Source of the DNA: Paracoccus lutimaris
Lineage (GTDB): Bacteria > Pseudomonadota > Alphaproteobacteria > Rhodobacterales > Rhodobacteraceae
Reading direction: 5' to 3'
Assembly: GCF_003337565.1 (NCBI RefSeq)
Contig: NZ_QPJL01000007.1
Location: 1 to 64,000, forward strand
Length of the DNA stretch: 64,000 bases
Below the pieces are notes generated by a model. That model was not told the origin of the DNA, ran no database searches, and was given only the letters and a program-made list of their open reading frames with translations. Made by a program: the position numbers and the translations under genes. Below are positions 37,201 through 44,760 of this stretch, one piece after another (within the stretch, counting starts at the first letter, position 1; every line of letters begins with the position of its first letter).

Positions 37201-38188
37201 CGTCGCGGCTGACGAGGAAGGCACCGGCGCGGCTCACGCCATTCACCGACCAGCTGGCGGGCGTGGTCGACTTTGCGGACACCTCGACGCCCGGCCGCAC
37301 CCTGCAGGATCCCGCGCGCAGATCGTCGCCGAACCACGCCACGACGAGGCTGACGCTCTCGACCGCAGGCGCCATCGCCTGCAGCCGGTCGAGCGCCTCC
37401 ACCATGTCGGTGGAGTCGGCCAGCGCGTTCAGGTTCTCGGGTACCGTTGCGCCGCCATCGGTCTTCCGGATCGCCTGCGTGGCATAGGTGAACTCGCCCG
37501 AGGCCGGGATCATGGTGACCGCGCGGGTCAGCGCCTCGGCGGTGTCGGGATCGGCCAGCGGCCGGAACACCTCGAAGGAGAGCTGCGGCAGGCGGTTGCC
37601 GTAGGTCGAGAGCGCCAGTTCCTCGAAGACCACATAGGCGGTGCCGCGATAGGCGGGCGTGTTGGCCGCGCCCATCTTCGCCGCAATGAACGGGTCCGCC
37701 GTCTGCGCCTCGTCGCCCGGATACCAGCGCCAGGTGACGCCGGAGAGGTCCATCGGCTTGCCGTCGGCCCAGATGCGGCCGATCCCGGTGATCGGGCCCT
37801 CGCAGAGCGCTACGGCGAAACTGGCAAAGTAGAGATACTCGGTCGTCTTGACTTTGCCGCCTCCGCCGCCCTTGCCGCCGCCCTGCGTGGTGGTCTTCGT
37901 CTCCTCGCGGAAATCGGTCGCCCAGATGATGTTGCCGCCCATGCGCATCCGGCCATAGAGCCGCGGGATGACCGCGCCCTCGGTGGCCGAGGTGATGCGG
38001 AGCGTGTCGAGCCGCGCGCCCTCGATGCGCTGTGTGGGCGCCAGCGACGAGATGATCCAGCTGTCGACCACCGAGCCGATGCTGGAGCCGATGAAGCCGC
38101 CGATGGTGGCGGCACTCACGCCGAGGATCGCGCCGCCGATGCTGCTGCCAATGGCGGCACCGGCCGCGCCGAGAACAAGCGTTGCCAT
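34223..38188 (-). CDS. baseplate multidomain 'megatron' protein with TIM-barrel (RcGTA gp15-like)
   Basis: A 1321-residue tail-tip protein. It opens with a glycine-rich hydrophobic stretch (LVLGAAGAAIGSSIGGAILG), followed by RMRMGGNIIWATDFRE and a glycine-lysine loop, then the GTA TIM-barrel-like domain (about 410-730: FLIGTEMPGLTTIR, IDFIAIDNYMPLSDW, PIWFTELGCPAIDRGTNQPN) and a C-terminal phage-tail domain. The glycosidase-like centre is thought to open the peptidoglycan or capsule during DNA entry. It follows the DUF2163 and NlpC/P60 genes in the same order as in the Rhodobacter GTA cluster. Confidence 0.88.
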   Translation of the reverse strand: MATLVLGAAGAAIGSSIGGAILGVSAATIGGFIGSSIGSVVDSWIISSLAPTQRIEGARLDTLRITSATEGAVIPRLYGRMRMGGNIIWATDFREETKTTTQGGGKGGGGGKVKTTEYLYFASFAVALCEGPITGIGRIWADGKPMDLSGVTWRWYPGDEAQTADPFIAAKMGAANTPAYRGTAYVVFEELALSTYGNRLPQLSFEVFRPLADPDTAEALTRAVTMIPASGEFTYATQAIRKTDGGATVPENLNALADSTDMVEALDRLQAMAPAVESVSLVVAWFGDDLRAGSCRVRPGVEVSAKSTTPASWSVNGVSRAGAFLVSRDDQDRPVYGGTPSDFAVVQAIQEMKARGLRVTFYPFILMDVPPGNSLPNPYSDNAAETGQPAFPWRGRITCSPAAGFAGTVDKTGTAAAQVASFFGAATPASFSVSGQSVSWTGPSGDWGLRRMVLHYAHLCAAAGGVDAFLIGTEMPGLTTIRSGASTYPAVQAYRDLLADVRSILGSGTKIGYAADWSEYFGHQPGDGSGDVFFHLDPLWSDANIDFIAIDNYMPLSDWRDGFEHADAAEGWPAIYDRTYLQRNIAGGEGFDWFYASAADRSAQVRTPITDGAAAKPWVFRYKDLRAWWSNPHYNRPGGVESGTPTAWVPESKPIWFTELGCPAIDRGTNQPNVFFDPKSSESFTPHFSRGWRDDAIQRAYLEASYLWWGQGANNPTSSVYGGRMVHVPECAAWTWDARPYPFFPELTGTWTDGPNWRLGHWLTGRLGAVSLPALVRHLCLRAGLAESLIDVSGLWGAVEGYVIGALESPRASISTLARHFGFDAIETEGVIRFVMRGRASVATLTIDDLVASREGEAFELTRGQETELPQALKWQVARADEDYDAALVEARRITVDTTRIASESFPMAIPPEEAERRCRRALMEAWIGRESATFRLPPSRLALDPADVIRLAHDGREVEFRLVSVADAEARGIEAVRQDRAAYDLPPGDPRPASLASPVVFGTPEVVMLDLPQISEDQPAHRPLIAAHASPWPGEIAVFRSASTDGFALLTTFGSRARIGTLAFDLFPGPTSRFDLGNALVVDLLSGTLESVTDLALFGGANALAVETAAGAWEIVQAAQAELIAPGRYRLTRLLRGQRGTEHAIGNPAPAGARVVVLDATLASIPIAEADLGLPWNWRVGPAARAVSDAGYAALGFTPTGRGLVPFAPVHVEQPWRTARSPGDLTIRWTRRSRALVADAWEQVEVPLAEDLESYDVQILDGTVVKRTLTSTTTSVIYAAAQQTADWGAPLGPGQTLAIRIFQLSNRLGRGTPAAVTLQF

Positions 38189-38197
38189 GGTCGGGCC

Positions 38198-38644
38198 TCA
38201 GCGTTGCGGAAACAGGAAGGCGAAGGCGATGCGCCGCCGCCAGGATGGGGTGAGCGGTTCCTCGATCACGCCGAGCCGCTCATAGGCGTGGAGGAAGGTA
38301 TCGGGGCCGGTGAGGATCCCGACATGCTTGGCGATGGCGCGGGGCTTCATGCGGAAGAGCACCAGCGCGCCGGGACCGGCCGCCGCCGGTTCCACTTCGA
38401 TCATCATGCGCCCCGCGCCCTCGGCAAGAACCTCGCGCGGCCCGGTCTCGCCCCAGTCGCGGCTGTAGGGCGGGATCGGGAACGGCTCGGGGCCGACGAC
38501 CTCGCGCCAGACGCCCCGGGCCAGCCCGAGGCAATCGCAGCCGACACCGCGCAGGCTGGCCTGGTCGTGGTACGGTGTGCCGAGCCAGGAGCCTGCGACG
38601 GAGATGACGCGCGTCGGGTCGGCCGATGCGAGGGGTTGCGTCAC
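38198..38644 (-). CDS. NlpC/P60-type phage cell-wall peptidase (RcGTA gp14-like)
   Basis: A 148-residue cysteine peptidase of the NlpC/P60 fold associated with the tail tip. The catalytic Cys is in GVGCDCLGLARGVW and the His in AKHVGILTGPDTFLHAYERLG. The start is GTG 38644, overlapping the DUF2163 stop by 4 bases. Its place between DUF2163 and the TIM-barrel protein is the GTA order, where this enzyme cleaves peptide crosslinks for DNA entry. Confidence 0.88.
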   Translation of the reverse strand: MTQPLASADPTRVISVAGSWLGTPYHDQASLRGVGCDCLGLARGVWREVVGPEPFPIPPYSRDWGETGPREVLAEGAGRMMIEVEPAAAGPGALVLFRMKPRAIAKHVGILTGPDTFLHAYERLGVIEEPLTPSWRRRIAFAFLFPQR

Positions 38645-39525
38645 AGCACCCCTCCCTCGTGGCCGCCGTCCTTCGTGGCGTAGCGCAGCACGGCGTCCTG
38701 GCCGGGGATGTGCGGGAAACCCCGGAAGTTGGCGGTGTTCGCGAACTTCGCGCCACAGGTCTCCATGCGCTTGTCGCAGCCCGCGCGGATGGTGAAACCG
38801 TCGCCCTCGGCGATCGCGCGCACCGGCGCCTCGAGGAGCGTCAGCACGGCAATGCCATCCGTGACGTCATGGCCCAGCACCTCGGTGCGCCGCCCCGCAT
38901 TTGCGCCGCTCGTCCAGTTCAGCGTGCCGAAGGTGAACCAGCCGGAGGCGAAGCCGCCGAGGCCAGAGGCGGTGAAGGCCCTGTCGCGCAGGAGATCGAT
39001 GACGGCGCCGGTGCCGCTGAAGGCGGGATTTTCGATGTCCACTCCGCAGCGCGCATCGCCGAGCGCCGCGTCGCAGGTCGCCTGGAAGGTCCGTCCCACC
39101 GTCTGGCCCAGCACATGGGCGAGCGAGCGCACCTCGGCGACGAAGGCGAGCCGCCCGCGCCGGATCTGGCCGATGGCACCGCGCCGCATCAGCACGCGCT
39201 GGCCAGTGTCGGCCCAGTTCACCCGCCAGACCTCGACCTCGGCGTTGTCCCATCGGCAGTCAAGAATGTCGGTCTCGGTGATCTGGTCCGAGGTCAGCAC
39301 GCCTTCCGCGTCCTGCGCATCCACCGACAAGTCCGAGCCCGAGCGGACCTCGGAGGCGGTCAACCCGCTCTCGGGCTCGAAGTCGGTCTCGTCGAAGCTC
39401 AGCGTCCGGTCGTGATCGGTGAAGCCGAAGGTGACGCCGTCGGCACGGGTGATGCGCCAGCACCAGGCGAGCGTCGTCGTGCCCTCGTCGAGATGCGCCT
39501 GAAGCTCGGGCGAGAGGGATTTCAT
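38641..39525 (-). CDS. DUF2163 baseplate hub protein (RcGTA gp13-like)
   Basis: A 294-residue tail-tip hub protein: N-terminal DUF2163 (TLAWCWRITRADGVTFGFTDHDRTLSF, SEVRSGSDLSVDAQDAEG) and the C-terminal Phage_BR0599-like part, whose cysteines in FQATCDAALGDARCGVDIENP and RAGCDKRMETCGAKF are typical. In the GTA the DUF2460 gene sits directly upstream; here a block of lysis genes (39522-41341) separates the two. Confidence 0.88.
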   Translation of the reverse strand: MKSLSPELQAHLDEGTTTLAWCWRITRADGVTFGFTDHDRTLSFDETDFEPESGLTASEVRSGSDLSVDAQDAEGVLTSDQITETDILDCRWDNAEVEVWRVNWADTGQRVLMRRGAIGQIRRGRLAFVAEVRSLAHVLGQTVGRTFQATCDAALGDARCGVDIENPAFSGTGAVIDLLRDRAFTASGLGGFASGWFTFGTLNWTSGANAGRRTEVLGHDVTDGIAVLTLLEAPVRAIAEGDGFTIRAGCDKRMETCGAKFANTANFRGFPHIPGQDAVLRYATKDGGHEGGVL

Positions 39526-39764
39526 CGGCAGGTTCCCGTCATTCGGTCGTCGAGATCGGCGATCCAGCTCGCCCAGTCCGGCGGCACGGCTGCGACAGTC
39601 TCGGCGGGCGGCCGGGCGAGCCGCGCCTCGGCGTAGGAGGCGCAGCCGGCGTCACCACCGCCCATCGTTGCGGCGCAGCCGGTCAGCGGGATCGCCAGCG
39701 CCGCGGCCATCACGAACCGCATCCCGCCCGCGCTCGACACGGTTGTTCTTGTCTTTGATCGCAT
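39522..39764 (-). CDS. Rz1-like outer-membrane spanin lipoprotein
   Basis: An 80-residue small lipoprotein from ATG 39764: basic start, short hydrophobic core VMAAALAIPLTGC with a lipobox cysteine, then a mature part ending RMTGTCR. Its first 113 bases overlap, in another frame, the end of the Rz-like gene, the nested arrangement of spanin pairs. It would span the periplasm with the inner-membrane partner and fuse the membranes at lysis. A start at ATG 39722 is also possible. Confidence 0.68.
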   Translation of the reverse strand: MRSKTRTTVSSAGGMRFVMAAALAIPLTGCAATMGGGDAGCASYAEARLARPPAETVAAVPPDWASWIADLDDRMTGTCR

Positions 39765-39882
39765 CGCGTTCCGCCTCCCGTTTGCCTGCACGTTCCCCTT
39801 CCACTCGGCCCCAGACCCGGCCGAGGACGACGCCCCCGACCGCGCCGAGAGCCGCGACCAGCCAGATGAGGAGTTCAGCCAT
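39652..39882 (-). CDS. Rz-like inner-membrane spanin
   Basis: A 76-residue protein with one N-terminal span (AELLIWLVAALGAVGGVVLG) and a highly charged helical tail (RVEGERAGKREAERDAIKDK) reaching into the periplasm. The end of the gene overlaps the lipoprotein gene in a different frame. Its ATG (39882) overlaps the stop of the 33-residue membrane protein upstream. Confidence 0.68.
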   Translation of the reverse strand: MAELLIWLVAALGAVGGVVLGRVWGRVEGERAGKREAERDAIKDKNNRVERGRDAVRDGRGAGDPADRLRRNDGRW

Positions 39883-39976
39883 CGTCCCGCTCCCCGCGTG
39901 CGGCGGCCATGCAGAGGGCGACGACGAATACGCCGAGGCAGCCGCCCACGACGACACCTGCGAAGAACTCAAGCAT
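39875..39976 (-). CDS. 33-residue phage membrane protein
   Basis: A very short gene between the 76-residue membrane protein and the Rz-like gene, with 8-base overlaps on both sides. The product is MLEFFAGVVVGGCLGVFVV followed by ALCMAAARGERDDG: one glycine-rich membrane span and a charged tail, like DUF3789-type phage microproteins. Tight overlap on both sides is the main support. Function unknown; a regulator of lysis is possible. Confidence 0.6.
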   Translation of the reverse strand: MLEFFAGVVVGGCLGVFVVALCMAAARGERDDG

Positions 39977-40199
39977 CGCCGCGGAACCCGCGCTCGATCC
40001 GGTCCCGCAGACCGATCAGGCCCAGACCGAGGAACATGAGCCCCGCGGGCGAAGCGTCCCCCGAGCCGGCGAGCAGTGCGACGAGGCGGGACACTTCCCC
40101 GAGCGGCCCGGTCGCGGGCAACGCGAGAGAGGCAATGCCGGTGAGCATGGCGAGCAGTCCCGCCCACCAGGTGAGCGAGGTCGGACGAATGTAGCGCAT
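39969..40199 (-). CDS. 76-residue membrane protein of the lysis cassette
   Basis: Two hydrophobic segments (WWAGLLAMLTGIASLALPATG and SPAGLMFLGLGLIGLRDRIERG) in a 76-residue product, located between the lysozyme and the spanin genes and overlapping the 33-residue gene. Size, topology and position would fit a holin or pinholin-like protein, but no named family was recognised. Confidence 0.62.
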   Translation of the reverse strand: MRYIRPTSLTWWAGLLAMLTGIASLALPATGPLGEVSRLVALLAGSGDASPAGLMFLGLGLIGLRDRIERGFRGDA

Positions 40200-40202
40200 G
40201 GG

Positions 40203-40862
40203 TCAGGCCCTCCGGATCAGGATGGAGAAGAAGGCGGCCAGGCGGGCGAGCCAGCCGGTCGGCGCGTCGGGAGCAAGATCGAAGACCGGCGGTCTCGGCA
40301 GCGGCGACGGCCGCAGCAGGGCCAGAGCCTCGTCTTCCGTCAGGCGGCGGATCGGCCTGGAGAAGTCCACGCGGCCCGCGCGGTCCACGGACCAGACCGG
40401 GATCGTGCCGCCGGGATATTGGCCGTGGCGGAACAGGTCGCGCTCGGCTTCGCGGCGCGGGATGATGGAGGCCGGTCGCCGCCAGTTCAGAAACGCGTCG
40501 GCGGCTGCAACGCGATTGCCGGCGTTGAGGTGCCGGGTGAGCGCGGCCTTCGCGATGCCGCCGGTGTTGTAGTGAAAGCTGACCAGCGCATCGAACTCGT
40601 GCGGCGCCAGCGGAACCTTCACGGCGCGCAGGACAGCGGCCTCGTAGCGGGCGAGGTCGGCATGGAAGACCCGGAACGCCTCGCGGATCCCGGCGTCGAG
40701 ATCGGCGGGCATGCCGCGCGGCATCGTGGACGGATCGGGCTCCCCGGCGGCAGCCGTGTGGCCGATGCCGAAGGTCCAGACCTTTTTCACATCAAGATAG
40801 GGTCCGGGCACGAGTCCTTCGTGCCGGACGAGGGCCAGCAGGCCCCGGTCGGTCATGTGCAT
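40203..40862 (-). CDS. phage lysozyme (T4-type, GH24)
   Basis: A 219-residue endolysin that cuts the glycan strands of peptidoglycan. The N-terminal catalytic signature is E15-x8-D24-x5-T30 in LVRHEGLVPGPYLDVKKVWTFGIGHT, the GH24 pattern. The C-terminal part ends with a hydrophobic segment (TGWLARLAAFFSILIRRA) that could tether the enzyme to the membrane. It lacks a cleavable signal peptide, so it depends on a holin; candidates are encoded on both sides. Confidence 0.85.
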   Translation of the reverse strand: MHMTDRGLLALVRHEGLVPGPYLDVKKVWTFGIGHTAAAGEPDPSTMPRGMPADLDAGIREAFRVFHADLARYEAAVLRAVKVPLAPHEFDALVSFHYNTGGIAKAALTRHLNAGNRVAAADAFLNWRRPASIIPRREAERDLFRHGQYPGGTIPVWSVDRAGRVDFSRPIRRLTEDEALALLRPSPLPRPPVFDLAPDAPTGWLARLAAFFSILIRRA

Positions 40863-40866
40863 GAGA

Positions 40867-40998
40867 TTACCGGAGAAGCGAGAGGATCAGGATCAGTGCC
40901 GCGACGGCAAGGCCAATGCGCAGGCGATGGGCGAAAGCCTGCCGTGGAGCGGAAGGCTCGCAGCGGAGGGAGCGCGCGAGGCGAATGAGCTCATTCAT
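40867..40998 (-). CDS. 43-residue phage membrane protein
   Basis: A short gene starting at ATG 40998 within the last codons of the holin-like gene and ending 4 bases before the lysozyme. The product is basic at the N terminus (MNELIRLARSLRCE) with one C-terminal span (IGLAVAALILILSLLR). Coupling to both neighbours supports it as real. Function unknown, probably in lysis timing. Confidence 0.6.
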   Translation of the reverse strand: MNELIRLARSLRCEPSAPRQAFAHRLRIGLAVAALILILSLLR

Positions 40999-41341
40999 CG
41001 CCGCGGCCTTCGTTGGCGCGGCGGAGGCGGGCGAGCAGCATCTCGATGAAGGCCGGTCCGAAGACCCCGACGAGATAGGCCGCCGAACCCGCCGCTCCGC
41101 CTGCGGGGATCGCCTCGGGCGGCAGACTGAGCCAGGCGGTGATCACGGCCATGGAGAGGCTGCCCATCCCGGCGGCGATCAGCCCGCCGAGCAGGATGTG
41201 CCGCAGCGCATCGCGCAGCCGCATCTTCGTGGTCAGTGCGTTCGTGGCGCCGCCGAGCGCGCCCCAGGCGGCGAGGATCACGGCGGTCGAGGCCGCGAGC
41301 TCGCGTAGGACGGCTGCGACGAAGCTGCCGGTGTCGTTCAT
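40991..41341 (-). CDS. holin-like phage membrane protein
   Basis: A 116-residue protein with about three spans (VILAAWGALGGATNALT, HILLGGLIAAGMGSLSMAVITAW, GSAAYLVGVFGPAFIEMLL) and a charged tail LRRANEGRGDE, a class-I holin-like topology. ATG 41341 overlaps the end of the DUF2460 gene. It heads the lysis block that separates the two halves of the GTA-like tail module. Confidence 0.65.
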   Translation of the reverse strand: MNDTGSFVAAVLRELAASTAVILAAWGALGGATNALTTKMRLRDALRHILLGGLIAAGMGSLSMAVITAWLSLPPEAIPAGGAAGSAAYLVGVFGPAFIEMLLARLRRANEGRGDE

Positions 41342-41964
41342 CGCCGGATCTCCAGCAGCGGAATGGAGGTGATCGAGCCGAGCCGCTCGAGGTCGAGCGT
41401 CACGTCGAGCGCGTCGGTGTCGAAACGGACTGGCACGTCGAAGGTGAAGCCCGCTGTGACGGCGACGCCAGCGCCCGGCGCGACGCCGAAGGTGACGACG
41501 CCGGTCGTGGCGTCGACCGACCAGCCGGAGAGCTGCTCGACGCCCGCCACCGCGATGCGCACGGTTCCGGTCACCGGTTTGGCTATGGCGCGTGTCCAAG
41601 TTTGCGCGCCGGAGGCGTAGCGCTTCACCAGCTGGAAGGCGCTCGTCGTGCCGTCGCCGGTGCCGATCGCCTGATCGGTCGGCGCTGGCGTCTGGGACGG
41701 CAGGCAGGACTTGTGATCGCCCCAGTCCTTGAACCGAAAGCCATGCAGCCGCCCATTCCGTGCCTCGAAGAAGGCGACGACGGCGGCGAGATCATCGGCG
41801 CGGCGGATGCCGTAGGCGACATCGTAGCGGCGGCGCGAGTTGGCCCAGCTCGCATTGCGCTCCTCGTCGCCCGAGGCGAGCTCGACGATCTGCGTCCGCC
41901 GCTCGGGCCCGCCGCGCGCGCCGCGACTGATGTTGTCGGGGAACCGGACCTCGTGAAACGCCAT
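41338..41964 (-). CDS. DUF2460 distal tail protein (RcGTA gp12-like)
   Basis: A 208-residue tail protein: AFHEVRFPDNISRGARGGPERRT at the start, RRRYDVAYGIRRADDLAAVVAFFEARNGRLHGFRFKDW in the middle, and a C-terminal beta-sandwich ending in PLLEIRR. This is the DUF2460 pattern of GTA gp12, the distal tail ring. The start is ATG 41964, next to the tape-measure stop; a GTG three bases before it is equally in frame. Confidence 0.88.
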   Translation of the reverse strand: MAFHEVRFPDNISRGARGGPERRTQIVELASGDEERNASWANSRRRYDVAYGIRRADDLAAVVAFFEARNGRLHGFRFKDWGDHKSCLPSQTPAPTDQAIGTGDGTTSAFQLVKRYASGAQTWTRAIAKPVTGTVRIAVAGVEQLSGWSVDATTGVVTFGVAPGAGVAVTAGFTFDVPVRFDTDALDVTLDLERLGSITSIPLLEIRR

Positions 41965-44423
41965 CACATGCCCCTCCGCCCGAGCGAGACCGCACGGGCG
42001 ATGTCTGCCGCAACCTGCGTCCGCGACTGCCGGAAGCTCTCGGCGTCACGTGCCATGATGGTGACGTTGACGCCGCCGCCCGCGCCGTAGCTCTGCGCCT
42101 CGCGCCTCGAGAGCACCCGCTCGCCCCGCTGGAGGATAGCGGGCACCTCATCATGCCGAAGCCCCGCCATCCCGCCGGAATGCATCCGCGGCGCGGCGGC
42201 GAAGACCATCGCCGGGACCATCCTCGTGGGCCCAGCCGATCCGACCATCCCGCCCGCATGCAGGACGTTGGCGTAGGTGAGCGGGGACCGTGGCCCCAGT
42301 GGGGCCGCGTAAGCCCCGCGAACGCCCGCCCCGGAGAACACGCCGGAGAGCGCGTTTGCGATCGGTCCGAGGATGAAGCGCCGCGCCGCCAGCTGGGCGA
42401 GATCGGCCAGCAGCGAGGTGATCAGATCGCGAAAATTCAGCTTGCCGGTCTTCACGAACTCGCCGACCGCGGTCTCGGCGGACTGGAAGGCGCCGACGAG
42501 GCTCTGGCCGATGTCGCCACCGATCTCGCGCGCCTTGCTGGCGTAGTCCGACAGCGCCGCCGTGACCGCCTGCCAGCCGGTGACGGCCGTCTCCACATTC
42601 GGCTCGGCCGCGGCAGCCGCAGCACCCGCGGCGGTTCCGGCGTCGGTCGCAGCTTGTCCCGCGCCGTCGAGCGCGGTCTCGAACCGCTCCGCCGCGGTCG
42701 TCGCCTCGGCCAGCGCATCGGCCCCGTCCTCGTCGGTTGCGCGGACGGCATCCCGCAGGGCCTGCCAGCTTTCGAGGGGCGCGCGGGCCCCTTCCGCCAG
42801 ATCGCGCGCGGCGCCCCTATAGAGGTTGGCGGACTCGAGCGCCCGGTTTGCTGCCTCGGTCAGACCGAGGTCGGGTGCGGTCAGCGGGTTCTCCTCGAAG
42901 GCCCGGTCGAACGCCGCCTGCGCCGCCGTCGTGGCAGCACTGGCCGCGCCCTCGAAACGGTTCTCGATCTCGCCGAGATCGAGGTCGCGCACCAGCGAGA
43001 TGCGGCGCTCGGACCCGAGCGCTTCGAGACCGGCGTTGATGCCGCCGATGAAGCCGTTGATGCGCGAGACCACGCCGTTCAGCATCGCCTCGACACCGTC
43101 GACGAGGCTGTTCGCTGCCTGGAACGCGAGATCGCCGATGGCGGCGGGCAGCAGACCCCAGATCGCCTTGATCGCCTCGTAGGCGCCCTCGAACGTGTTC
43201 GCGGCGGTGTTGCCGAAAGCCACGACGCTCTCGATGGCGCTCTTCATGCCCGAGGCGGCATCGGCCTTCAGGTCGAAGAACATCGCCGTGGCGGCCGCGC
43301 CCGCCGCGGCCGCACCCATGCGGATCCGCTCCCAGACCTCGACGGCGAGGTCCTTCAGGAGCGACATCGCCTCGCCGAAGCCGCCCGCGCCGGAGACAAG
43401 CCGGGCGAACTGGTAGACGAGTTCTCCCGCGCCGACGATGAGCGCGCCGATGCCGGTGCGGATCAGCGCGCCGCGCAGGACGACCAGCGCCGTGGCGAGG
43501 CCGCGCACGGAGAGCGCCGCAGCGGCCATGCCAGCGACCCAGCGGCCAGCGAGGAAGGCCGCGAAGGTGGCGGCATAGGTGGTCAGGCGGCCGATATTGT
43601 CGAAGAGACCGCGAATGGCGATGCCGAGCGGCCCGGTGCGGCTGGCAATGGCGGCCATGGCGTTGGCGACAGCCTCGAGCGCCGGGGCTGCGGCGACGGC
43701 CAGCTGGTTCGAGAGCCCGCGCCAGATCAGCCCGAGGCGCGAGATTGCGTCGTTCGTCCGCTCGATCTGATCGGCATCCTGCTCCGAGACGACGACGCCG
43801 AAGGCGAGCACGTCCTCCGTCGCCTGGCGCAGCGTCGCGGTGTCGATCCGCGACATGGCGATGGAGCCTTCCTCGCCGAAAAGCTGACCTGCCACGGCCG
43901 CGCGCTCGGCGGCAGGCACGAAGCTCTCGATGGCCGCGTTGATCGCGCCGACCCGCTGGTCCAGCGGCAGCGCAATCAGGTCGGTGGCCGACAGCCCCAG
44001 CCGGTCGAGCGCGTCGGCGGCGGGACCGGTCCCGGCGGCCGCCTGGCTGAGTCGCCGCGTCAGGTCCTTCGTCGCCTGCTCGATGCCGGACATGGACACA
44101 CCAGCCAGCTCGCCCGCGCGCTCCAGCGTCTGGATCGAGGCGACGGTGGTGCCGAGGGACTGGGCGAGCTTGGCCTGCGCATCGACCGTCTGCAGACCGG
44201 AGCGGATCATCGCCACGCCCGCCGCGGCGGCAGCTGCAACTGCGGCGGCAGCGGCTACGGCAACGCGACGGGAAAATGCCGCTAGCCTCGCGTTCGCGGC
44301 CTCCATCTCCCGGCTCAGCCGTCCGAAGCCGCGCGACCCGGCCTCGCCCACGCCTTCCAGCTCGGCGCGCACCTGCCGTCCGCCCACGGCCGCGAGGCGG
44401 ACGCTGACCCTCTTCTCAGCCAT
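41964..44423 (-). CDS. phage tail tape measure protein
   Basis: An 819-residue protein that sets tail length. It begins with the family-typical KRVSVRLAAVGGRQVRAELEGVGEAG and a long alanine-rich helical region (about 30-120), has hydrophobic segments in the middle (about 260-345 and 390-440), and ends in the lambda-type tape-measure C-terminal region (KTGKLNFRDLITSLLADLAQLAARR, RGERVLSRREAQSYGAGGGVNVTIMARD). Its start ATG overlaps the end of the GT chaperone frame, the standard position. Confidence 0.9.
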   Translation of the reverse strand: MAEKRVSVRLAAVGGRQVRAELEGVGEAGSRGFGRLSREMEAANARLAAFSRRVAVAAAAAVAAAAAAGVAMIRSGLQTVDAQAKLAQSLGTTVASIQTLERAGELAGVSMSGIEQATKDLTRRLSQAAAGTGPAADALDRLGLSATDLIALPLDQRVGAINAAIESFVPAAERAAVAGQLFGEEGSIAMSRIDTATLRQATEDVLAFGVVVSEQDADQIERTNDAISRLGLIWRGLSNQLAVAAAPALEAVANAMAAIASRTGPLGIAIRGLFDNIGRLTTYAATFAAFLAGRWVAGMAAAALSVRGLATALVVLRGALIRTGIGALIVGAGELVYQFARLVSGAGGFGEAMSLLKDLAVEVWERIRMGAAAAGAAATAMFFDLKADAASGMKSAIESVVAFGNTAANTFEGAYEAIKAIWGLLPAAIGDLAFQAANSLVDGVEAMLNGVVSRINGFIGGINAGLEALGSERRISLVRDLDLGEIENRFEGAASAATTAAQAAFDRAFEENPLTAPDLGLTEAANRALESANLYRGAARDLAEGARAPLESWQALRDAVRATDEDGADALAEATTAAERFETALDGAGQAATDAGTAAGAAAAAAEPNVETAVTGWQAVTAALSDYASKAREIGGDIGQSLVGAFQSAETAVGEFVKTGKLNFRDLITSLLADLAQLAARRFILGPIANALSGVFSGAGVRGAYAAPLGPRSPLTYANVLHAGGMVGSAGPTRMVPAMVFAAAPRMHSGGMAGLRHDEVPAILQRGERVLSRREAQSYGAGGGVNVTIMARDAESFRQSRTQVAADIARAVSLGRRGM

Positions 44424-44760
44424 GGGAGTGCTCCATCTGCTCGTTGAGCTTGGCGACCATCACCGCTTCGATGACAGGCAGCAGTTCGGCCATGGCGAGC
44501 GGCGGCACGCCGAGTGCGTCACCGAGCGCGAGCGCCGCCGACATGTCCCAGCCGGTCACCGCGCCGGGCAGGACACGCAGCTGGCCGCCGAGTCGGCCGA
44601 CAAGGTCCCAGACCTGCCAACCCTCCGGCGTTGCCGGACGGTTCAGCCGCGCCGGGCAGTCCGGGCAGGCTTGCTCGCGGCCCTCGTAGGGTGCGCAGGC
44701 TTCGCAGTAGCGCTCGCCCCCGCCGAAGGACCATTCAGCGAGGGCGCAGAGGCGTTTTTT
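44416..44760 (-). CDS. tail assembly chaperone, T part of GT fusion (reached by -1 frameshift)
   Basis: This frame has no good start of its own and is entered by a -1 slip at 44754-44760 from the gene at 44643-45098. The added segment runs KKRLCALAEWSFGGGERYCEACAPYEG... to NEQMEHSHG and stops just inside the tape-measure start. It holds two CxxC pairs (CEAC and CPDC), a zinc-ribbon-like element. In lambda the GT fusion links the tape measure to tail tube subunits; the same job is inferred here. Confidence 0.78.
   Translation of the reverse strand, partial: KKRLCALAEWSFGGGERYCEACAPYEGREQACPDCPARLNRPATPEGWQVWDLVGRLGGQLRVLPGAVTGWDMSAALALGDALGVPPLAMAELLPVIEAVMVAKLNEQMEHSHG

Noticed and set aside
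36095..38683. 862-codon plus-strand frame
   Set aside because: Shadow of the large baseplate gene and the NlpC/P60 gene; Arg/His/Gly-rich with no signatures.
42153..44285. 710-codon plus-strand frame
   Set aside because: Shadow of the tape measure gene.
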